Positions 1-5,593 of a stretch of 8,945 bases of DNA are shown one piece after another. Source of the DNA: CAZYWA01 sp964650975 [NCBI: uncultured bacterium] (GTDB lineage Bacteria > JADJOY01); assembly GCA_964650975.1 (NCBI GenBank), contig CAZYWA010000326.1, forward strand, positions 1 to 8,945. Reading direction: 5' to 3'. The notes beneath the pieces are model-generated. The model had not been told where the DNA came from, ran no database searches, and saw only the letters and a program-made list of their open reading frames with translations. The translations under genes and the position numbers were made by a program. Within the stretch, counting starts at the first letter, position 1. Each line of letters starts with the position of its first letter.

Positions 1-1782
1 CTGCCGTCCGCGCGCGCCAAGTTCTACCTGAACGAGACGCGGCGCCGGCTGCTCAAGCGGCGCGGAATCGGACCAGAGCCGGGACCCGCCATCGAAGTCG
101 ACGGCGGCGAAACCTTCGCGACCCGCGAGCCGAGCGTGTGGCTCAGCGGGCACGCGCTCTCGGACCGGTACATCGAATCCATCGAAGTCAACGGGAAGAA
201 GCAGCTCATTGAGCTCGCCGAAAGCGACCTTCCGTTCCGCGTCGAGATCCCGGTCGACCTCGGCGAGAACCGCGCGGAGGTGGTCGCCACCGACCTTCTC
301 GGCAAGAGGAGCGAGATCGAGGTCCACATAACCGGCGACCGGAACGGCCCGGTCGTCGCGATCGAGGACATCGAACCGCTCGCGGGGGGAAGCGTCGACA
401 TCACCGCGACGGTTGAGGACACCTCCGGTGTCGCGGAGATTCGATTCGGCGACAAGCAGCCGCCGCCGACCGCCGGGGCCGGAGTACCACTGCACATCCA
501 TGTGTCCCCGCCACCCGACGGCCGAATCGAGTTCTCTGCCCAGGACAAGCTCGGCAACACCACCGAAGGCACGATCGTGCTGGAGGGCACCGCCACCGCC
601 CGGCGAATAGGGATTCACTTTGCCGCGGCAAACTCGAGCGAGGGAGTGTTCCGCGGAACAATCCCCCGTCCCCAGGTCGCATCCCTCGATTCGGACCTAC
701 CCGAGCCAGCGACGCCCGTTCCGCACCAGGTCGCAAGCTCCACACTCAACGAAATCCACTGGAAACTAGGCGATAAGCTCTCGGCTGCGCTCGACCGCGA
801 CCCACCAGTCGTGCGCATCGACGGCCTCGCCGAGACCCAGACCGTCTACCTCGACCGCGTCCAGATCAGCGGCAACGCCTCCGACGACACCCAGGTGCGT
901 TCGATCGAGGTCAACGGCAAGCCGCTCCAGTTCACCCCTGGCCGTTACGTGTTCTTCAGCAGCCTGCTGCCGCTCGCGGAGGGACCCAACCAGATCCGCG
1001 TCTCGGCCGTGGACCTGACGGGCAAGCGCGCCGACCGGGTCATCAACATCGAGCGCAAACGCCCCGCGATCGAAGACCCGAGCATCCGGCTCGCGGTGGC
1101 CGACATGCCGTTCGGCGAAGGCGACGTCCTGGGCGAGTTGTTGACCATGAGCGACCTGTCCCCCGCCCTCCAGGAGTTCTTGGTGGACGGACTCGTCGAG
1201 CAGCGGCGCTACCGGATCGTCGACCGGGAGACCATCGACCAAGTCCTCGCTGAGCTGCGCCACTCCCAGAGTGACCTGGTGGACCCTGAATATGCCCTGA
1301 AACTGGGCCGCCTCGTACAGGCCGAAGCGATCCTCGTCGGCCGCGCCTACCGTCGCGCCGGATCTGTGGAAGCGTGGGTCAAGATCGTCGATACCGAAAC
1401 GAGTGAAGATCTTGTCATCCAAGACATCTACTCCGAGCACGCGGACACGGCAGACCTGAAGCGCGTCATGTCCTCCCTCGCGCAGAAGTTAGCACTGTCG
1501 ATTCCGGCGCTGGAGGCTCCCGTCATCCGAGTCGATGGTGACCAAGTCACCATCGACAGGGTTGGACAGGAAAGACTCATTCCCAACGTGCGCGTGGCAC
1601 TCTTCCGAGCGGCTATCCCCATTCCCAGCCCCGTCGATGGGCCTGTGCTGGGCCCCGGGTATTCAGAGATAGCCCGTGGGCGCGTAATCGCCGCGCCTGT
1701 TCCAGGATCCAAAGTCGCGGTCGCGGCGCTAAGTGCGAAGAAGGCACAGCCCACCGCGGGTGATCTTCTAGTTGTTCGGTGA
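1..1782 (+). CDS. Ig-like repeat protein with C-terminal CsgG-like domain (5' partial)
   Basis: The frame is open from the first base, so the true start lies upstream; the GTG at 136 is only an internal codon. Of 593 visible residues (numbered from base 1), about 30-115, 118-195 and 268-355 look like beta-sandwich Ig-like modules. Modules one and three share SIEVNGK (60-66 and 301-307) in the same setting (SGxA...SIEVNGK). A proline-rich linker (196-267) separates modules two and three. Residues 361-495 resemble the CsgG/curli-assembly family: a LAVADMPF strand, then RYRIVDRETIDQVLAEL, then a strand ending VDTETSED (463-470). The last 90 residues form a small beta-rich tail. CsgG-family proteins are usually periplasmic or outer-membrane associated, so an envelope role is inferred. 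The signal peptide and any N-terminal enzyme domain cannot be seen. It converges on the Asp-box gene 76 bases away. The CsgG-like region resembles the kinase C-terminus at 5594-7738. Ig and CsgG calls are by eye. Confidence 0.85.
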   Translation: MPSARAKFYLNETRRRLLKRRGIGPEPGPAIEVDGGETFATREPSVWLSGHALSDRYIESIEVNGKKQLIELAESDLPFRVEIPVDLGENRAEVVATDLLGKRSEIEVHITGDRNGPVVAIEDIEPLAGGSVDITATVEDTSGVAEIRFGDKQPPPTAGAGVPLHIHVSPPPDGRIEFSAQDKLGNTTEGTIVLEGTATARRIGIHFAAANSSEGVFRGTIPRPQVASLDSDLPEPATPVPHQVASSTLNEIHWKLGDKLSAALDRDPPVVRIDGLAETQTVYLDRVQISGNASDDTQVRSIEVNGKPLQFTPGRYVFFSSLLPLAEGPNQIRVSAVDLTGKRADRVINIERKRPAIEDPSIRLAVADMPFGEGDVLGELLTMSDLSPALQEFLVDGLVEQRRYRIVDRETIDQVLAELRHSQSDLVDPEYALKLGRLVQAEAILVGRAYRRAGSVEAWVKIVDTETSEDLVIQDIYSEHADTADLKRVMSSLAQKLALSIPALEAPVIRVDGDQVTIDRVGQERLIPNVRVALFRAAIPIPSPVDGPVLGPGYSEIARGRVIAAPVPGSKVAVAALSAKKAQPTAGDLLVVR

Positions 1783-1858
1783 TTAGCGAACCCCGGCTCC
1801 CTGAATCGGTCCCCCACGTCACCCACTCCGCAGAACCGCGCGAGCTTCGCCCTCTCTT

Positions 1859-3229
1859 TCAGCTTTCCTCGACGGCGAAGAAGAATGGATCCACAGATGC
1901 CGGGCGTTGAAACCTCACGGCTCCGCCGCCGCCCGGAAGGAAATAATGACCATCCGGGTCGGGAGAATTCATAGCTGGGAAGCAACCGTAGAAGTTCGCC
2001 CCAACACCGACAACTCGCGAGAGATCACTCGCGAAATTCGTCGGCGCAGCCGTTCGGGCCAGCACTCTGTCATCCCAACTCGTGCCCGCGAACCGTTGGA
2101 AGTGCGTCTCGACTGGGCTCGATCCTGCCACCACCTTCTGATAAAGTAACCCAACCACGCCAGCGGCGTTGACTGCCATGCTCGGGAGCGTGGCATCCGT
2201 CACGCTCAGTATCAGAGTCCAGGTCACACCGGCATCCGTCGAGCGTGACACGTGCAATACGTATCTCGAGGGGTTCGCCGCATCATCGTTCGACGTCCAC
2301 GCCACGTAGACAACCCGTGCCGCGTTTGCACCGCCCCTCGGATCCACCGCGATACTGAGATCGCAACTCGACCGGACACCAAGCAGGGTGTTGCCTCGGT
2401 TCAGCAAATCTACGGACGACACGACAACGCCCGGAACAGTCGCACTATCTTTCAAGGCCTCAAAGGGCCCGACTTCCGTCGACCCTTGGCCCCAATTGTC
2501 GTCCCGAACTACAATCAAGCTTGCGCGACTCCGCTGCGTATCGGGATCATAAGATATTAGGCTTTTGAATGCGACAAAGATATGACCGACCCCCCCGTGG
2601 ATCGCCGTCCGTACCGGTGTGTCGTCCGCCGGGCTCGGCGCATGGCGGTCCAGTACAATCGTAGAAAACACCGGCGGCGCATTCCCGCTCGGATGGGCAT
2701 CAAGACATACAGCCAGCCGCGCGGTTCTTCCCTCGGCGACATCCCCAAGAAGATTATACCCAACGTATAGCCGCTCCTTGCCGGCATCTGGCCCCGACGC
2801 CACGGTCACGCCATCGACCCACGGCTGATCCGCACCCGATTGCAGATAATAGACTCGAGACCCTTGTGCCGTTGCGGTCTGGAATCGGTAGACAACTAAT
2901 TCTGAGGAGTTTTGATCATCTGGCACCATAGCAACATAGAGGGCGCCAGCAGGCCCTGCCCCTCTCGTCGCTGCGCTTCCTACGAACACGCACGTTTGGT
3001 TATGGCTACCGCGCCTTGGGATATTTGAGAGCGCTTGCCAGTTCTCGCCACCGTCTTCCGAAAGGAAATAAGGCGCTGACCCACGAGCACTGCTCTGAGC
3101 GGGCGAATAGGCCGTGACGACCATGGCACTTGGAAGGCCCGGATCGACGGCTAGGCACGGCTGAAAATCGTCGTTGCTCTCCGAAGAGGCATCAGCCGGG
3201 ATCACGTTGACAACTCGGTACCTAACCAT
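1859..3229 (-). CDS. Asp-box (BNR/sialidase-type) beta-propeller-like protein
   Basis: This 456-residue protein carries two canonical Asp boxes (S-x-D-x-G-x-x-W): SEDGGENW at 57-64 and STDAGVTW at 330-337. The N-terminal strand ending QPCLAVDPGLPSAMVVTAY (23-41) and the later LSIAVDPRGG and VVYVAWTS strands are typical of propeller blades in sialidase/BNR-like proteins. Asp boxes mark a fold, not an activity: I see no arginine triad or catalytic Tyr/Glu pair that I can assign, so sialidase activity is not claimed. The ATG at 3229 is preceded by AAGGAG with 9-base spacing. An in-frame TGA 10 codons upstream (3257-3259) rules out a longer N-terminus, and the N-terminus is not hydrophobic, so there is no classical signal peptide. 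It is last in the minus-strand series, 77 bases after the lipoprotein gene. It could be a surface or binding propeller exported another way, or a cytoplasmic protein. Confidence 0.85.
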   Translation of the reverse strand: MVRYRVVNVIPADASSESNDDFQPCLAVDPGLPSAMVVTAYSPAQSSARGSAPYFLSEDGGENWQALSNIPRRGSHNQTCVFVGSAATRGAGPAGALYVAMVPDDQNSSELVVYRFQTATAQGSRVYYLQSGADQPWVDGVTVASGPDAGKERLYVGYNLLGDVAEGRTARLAVCLDAHPSGNAPPVFSTIVLDRHAPSPADDTPVRTAIHGGVGHIFVAFKSLISYDPDTQRSRASLIVVRDDNWGQGSTEVGPFEALKDSATVPGVVVSSVDLLNRGNTLLGVRSSCDLSIAVDPRGGANAARVVYVAWTSNDDAANPSRYVLHVSRSTDAGVTWTLILSVTDATLPSMAVNAAGVVGLLYQKVVAGSSPVETHFQRFAGTSWDDRVLARTAAPTNFASDLSRVVGVGANFYGCFPAMNSPDPDGHYFLPGGGGAVRFQRPASVDPFFFAVEES

Positions 3230-3238
3230 GTTGCGGTT

Positions 3239-3244
3239 CTCCTT
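3239..3244 (-). promoter_or_regulatory. Shine-Dalgarno of the Asp-box gene
   Basis: AAGGAG reads on the minus strand 9 bases before the ATG at 3229. With the in-frame stop at 3257-3259 it fixes the start and confirms that no signal sequence is missing. Confidence 0.75.
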
Positions 3245-3306
3245 AAATTCGGCTTTTCAGGCCAAATCGGCCCCTCAGGTCAGTCGCGCGTGATGCAAGA
3301 GTGCGA

Positions 3307-3849
3307 TCAAGGATAATGCACAGCCGCATTGCAGTTATATGTCGTTCCACTACATGTTCCGCAGGGATGCGAACCTCCATTTCCTGAGGAAAATGTTACC
3401 CCCTCGTTTGACCCTTTCGTTCCGTTGCAATTGTAGTTTCCATTCCCCCCACAGGCAATCTGATTGCCGGGATTGCACTGGCAAGTTGTTCCCGCTGGCG
3501 GACCACCCGTGACCGTGAACGTCAAGATGCAAAGCGTATCCCCTGGGAGGCCCAGAGGTGGAACTGACCGCTTCTCAAACTTGGTCGTGTCCATGGGCAC
3601 AGGATCGCACCCACTGGCCTCACCCGCCTCCGCAGCAGTGATGTTACTTGAGTCAACCACTCGCTTCGGATCAAGCGGGCTGCAAGCGTTTAGACTATTG
3701 GAAAGTTTGTCGACGATCACAACTTTTCTGACATCGTCCCCAACCTTCCAAGTCTCCTCGGTACCATAAAAAGTTGTCGAACACCCCTCGCCACCCAACG
3801 CAAGCACGCTCAGAACCATCACCAGGAAGTGCCATCGATTTCGTATCAT
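3307..3849 (-). CDS. small cysteine-rich secreted protein, probable lipoprotein
   Basis: I do not recognise a family. The 180-residue product starts with a short basic segment (MIRNRW) and a hydrophobic run (8-19), then GGEGC with Cys23. This looks like a lipoprotein signal peptide, but the positions before the Cys (G-E-G) deviate from the usual L-A/S-G/A lipobox, so lipidation is probable rather than certain. There are 11 cysteines: Cys23 and ten others (56, 81, 107, 123, 125, 133, 141, 163, 166, 173), an even number that could form disulfides in the periplasm or at the surface. The C-terminal third is rich in Gly, Asn, Thr and Cys and contains two related elements ending YNCN (139-142 and 171-174). 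GGAG lies about 10 bases before the ATG (3860-3863). It sits between the barrel gene and the Asp-box gene on the same strand, which suits an exported partner of one of them. Its base composition is less GC-rich than the kinase. Confidence 0.75.
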   Translation of the reverse strand: MIRNRWHFLVMVLSVLALGGEGCSTTFYGTEETWKVGDDVRKVVIVDKLSNSLNACSPLDPKRVVDSSNITAAEAGEASGCDPVPMDTTKFEKRSVPPLGLPGDTLCILTFTVTGGPPAGTTCQCNPGNQIACGGNGNYNCNGTKGSNEGVTFSSGNGGSHPCGTCSGTTYNCNAAVHYP

Positions 3850-3924
3850 AATTTTAGTTCTCCATTTTCAGTGTGATTCTTAGCTGGGCACGCCTCGCCC
3901 CAAAAGCGGTCGTTCGCTGTGATC

Positions 3925-3943
3925 CACTGGCGCCGCGCCAGCG
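3925..3943. repeat. GC-rich inverted repeat between barrel and lipoprotein genes
   Basis: CTGGCGC at 3927-3933 and GCGCCAG at 3935-3941 are perfect complements around a single base; the arms extend by a G-T wobble and another pair. As RNA the tip would open to give a short, stable stem. No T-run follows on the minus strand, so it is not a textbook terminator. It could stabilise the 3' end of the barrel mRNA or help Rho-dependent or processing events. Confidence 0.4.
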
Positions 3944-3982
3944 TAGGCCTTGATGATACACAATCGGACCTGTGTGCGCACA

Positions 3983-5383
3983 TCAGAAATACCGAATGAG
4001 CGACAAATATATCGTGTTCTGGATTGTATCCGAGGGAATATTCGCCACGTCGAGAAATTGCGTCGCCACGCTAGTATTTCTGGCGTCGAGGCCAAACCGG
4101 ATTTGATAGGCCAAGTCCACGCTGAGGCTTGAAAATGTTAAGCCGATACCAAGGCTGCCTCCGAAGAATGACTTCGATGATCCACGAGCGGGCTGGGGAT
4201 CATAGAAGACTCCACCGCGAGTCGCGATCGCATACCCCGGGCGCACCAAGAAAAGATACTCAGTCCCGACGCGGGGGGTGAACACGCCGTCCACAGAGGC
4301 GCTACCGGCTGGATCCCCAGTCACCAGATACTCGGTCCCTGCAGAGTCGACGGCTCGAAATCGGCCCCAGTCGACATAAGTCAGGTCTGAAGAGAAAGTC
4401 AAACGATCCGTTGGGCGCCAACTCAGACCCAGCCCGTAGGATGCCGGAAATTGCAGACGATGGCGCGCCCGCACAACTGTTGATGTCGGATCATCGAGGA
4501 GGCGGGAGATATGATTGACATGAGCGGTGAACGGCCATTTCCAGACGCCCCCAAGCGATATCGAACTGTCTAGCCGCCAGAGGAATCCGAGCGAGCCGTT
4601 TGCGCCCCTGAAGTGTTCGAATGTATCCTGAGAAAGGCCACCGGCGGGTACTACCGTGCCATCGGAAAAGGTCAGAGACACACTCTCGCTGTCAAGTTCT
4701 CGCCAGGCATAGGGGTGGTCGAGGCCGTCGATCCAATAGTTGATTGACGCGCCAAGGGACAGTCCGGGCGCAGCCTCCCCCGCAAGCCCGCAGGTGACCG
4801 CATCGACGCCCCCAGTCTGGACGATATGCGTAGCTCCTCTCGCCGTATAGTTGAAATTTGTATTGTCGATTCTGAAGCGAACGTTCTGGTCGAACGAAAG
4901 CATTTGCTGGTAACTCAAGGAAGCAACAAAGTTTCGGCTTGCAATTTCGGCTGGCACAGCGAGACTCAAAAAATTTAGCGAGGGCCGATCGAAGCTTCTC
5001 GTTTGCCCCTGATTGCCGTACTCCTGGCCTGAAGCATCGCCCGCCACTGCGCGTTCACCGGATCCAAGGTGGTCGACTTCAAAGGTATTTCGCCCAACCA
5101 CCGACATTTCAGGACGCTGGAGCTGGATTAGCCCGGCAGGGTTCCAAGATACCGCGGTCGCATCATCTGCAAGGGCGATGAATGCTGAGCCCACACCGCT
5201 AGCTCTAGCACCGGCACCGACGGGGCTCGGCGGGGAACTGAATACGACCTCGACTGGAGCCTGGGCTCGAGCGACACCGCTAGACAGGGCTATCGCATAC
5301 CAGTTCGCGATCACGGTAAACAGGAGGAGGAGCCTGCGAAATCCAGCGACCACTCGCCGAGATGCACTCCAGGTGGGTATCAT
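3983..5383 (-). CDS. FadL/OMPP1-type outer-membrane beta-barrel protein
   Basis: The 466-residue product has a hydrophobic signal segment (about 18-38) ending ARAQA, giving predicted cleavage after residue 42. Next comes the block diagnostic of the OMPP1/FadL/TodX and PorV-like barrels: GAGARASG (56-63), then AFIALADDATAVSWNPAGL (67-85). The rest alternates short strands and turns, with W and Y residues as in a barrel, and the protein ends in SLIRYF with a terminal Phe, the usual outer-membrane insertion signal. Length fits FadL-family porins, which move hydrophobic compounds across the outer membrane; the substrate here is unknown. No clear Shine-Dalgarno precedes the ATG at 5383. A GTG at codon 11 (5353) would keep the signal peptide but has only a distant GGAG, so the start is uncertain. 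It is the second gene of the minus-strand series, about 210 bases after the kinase, and probably has its own promoter. GC content is lower than in the kinase. Confidence 0.88.
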   Translation of the reverse strand: MIPTWSASRRVVAGFRRLLLLFTVIANWYAIALSSGVARAQAPVEVVFSSPPSPVGAGARASGVGSAFIALADDATAVSWNPAGLIQLQRPEMSVVGRNTFEVDHLGSGERAVAGDASGQEYGNQGQTRSFDRPSLNFLSLAVPAEIASRNFVASLSYQQMLSFDQNVRFRIDNTNFNYTARGATHIVQTGGVDAVTCGLAGEAAPGLSLGASINYWIDGLDHPYAWRELDSESVSLTFSDGTVVPAGGLSQDTFEHFRGANGSLGFLWRLDSSISLGGVWKWPFTAHVNHISRLLDDPTSTVVRARHRLQFPASYGLGLSWRPTDRLTFSSDLTYVDWGRFRAVDSAGTEYLVTGDPAGSASVDGVFTPRVGTEYLFLVRPGYAIATRGGVFYDPQPARGSSKSFFGGSLGIGLTFSSLSVDLAYQIRFGLDARNTSVATQFLDVANIPSDTIQNTIYLSLIRYF

Positions 5384-5474
5384 CGCTGAAGCGTTCGCTG
5401 CAGGCGGCCGGAAGCGAATGCGAGATCTAGGGGCGAGCCTTCAAGCGTCTAGCCCGGCATTCTCAGGCACGGAA

Positions 5475-5503
5475 TATTTACTTATCTGTCTTAGCAAATT
5501 CAA
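5475..5503 (-). promoter_or_regulatory. candidate sigma70-type promoter for the barrel gene
   Basis: Reading the minus strand, TTGAAT (5498-5503) and TAAATA (5475-5480) are separated by 17 bases in the most AT-rich part of the kinase-barrel gap, about 90 bases before the barrel ATG. The -35 matches consensus at four of six positions and the -10 at three of six, so this is weak evidence. The inverted repeat at 5504-5533 ends exactly at the -35, which makes that repeat a plausible operator or an upstream terminator. Confidence 0.25.
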
Positions 5504-5533
5504 GTGGTATCGCGGACCCGGTCGCAATACCAC
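5504..5533. repeat. 10-bp inverted repeat in the kinase-barrel gap
   Basis: GTGGTATCGC (5504-5513) and GCAATACCAC (5524-5533) pair over ten positions with one G-U in RNA. Inside the ten-base loop, GAC and GTC can add three more pairs. It lies about 60 bases after the kinase stop. On the minus strand it is followed by TTGAATTT, a weak T-rich stretch, so it may act as an imperfect intrinsic terminator separating the kinase from the downstream genes. Because it abuts the candidate -35, it could instead be a protein-binding site. Confidence 0.5.
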
Positions 5534-5593
5534 CGCTGCTTACCTCCTCTAAGTGCTTCGGTACGAATCGCAGTAAATGTGCTTCCGCCATCG

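Noticed and set aside
24-596. 190-codon minus-strand frame opposite the start of gene 1
   Set aside because: Ser/Pro/Arg-rich product opposite a protein with clear Ig-like repeats.
766-1440. 224-codon minus-strand frame opposite gene 1
   Set aside because: It is antisense to the Ig-repeat and CsgG-like coding sequence, has no ribosome-binding site that I can see and no recognisable motif.
1774-1858. possible bidirectional terminator in the convergent gap
   Set aside because: Only a five-base stem (GTTCG/CGAAC) over the gene 1 stop and a four-base stem near 1840 are present, with no T-run on either strand.
1428-1985. 185-codon minus-strand frame spanning the convergent gap
   Set aside because: It overlaps the ends of both real genes and has no domain signal; it reflects the complement of gene 1.
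1859-3229. active sialidase (neuraminidase) call
   Set aside because: Asp boxes occur in many propellers without sialidase activity, and I could not assign the catalytic residues.
3260-3272. GGCC/GGCC stem before the Asp-box gene
   Set aside because: Four base pairs around five bases is too short to call in this composition, and it does not reach the Shine-Dalgarno.
5013-5552. 179-codon plus-strand frame opposite the barrel N-terminus
   Set aside because: The minus strand here encodes the signal peptide and the diagnostic FadL block, so the plus frame is a shadow.
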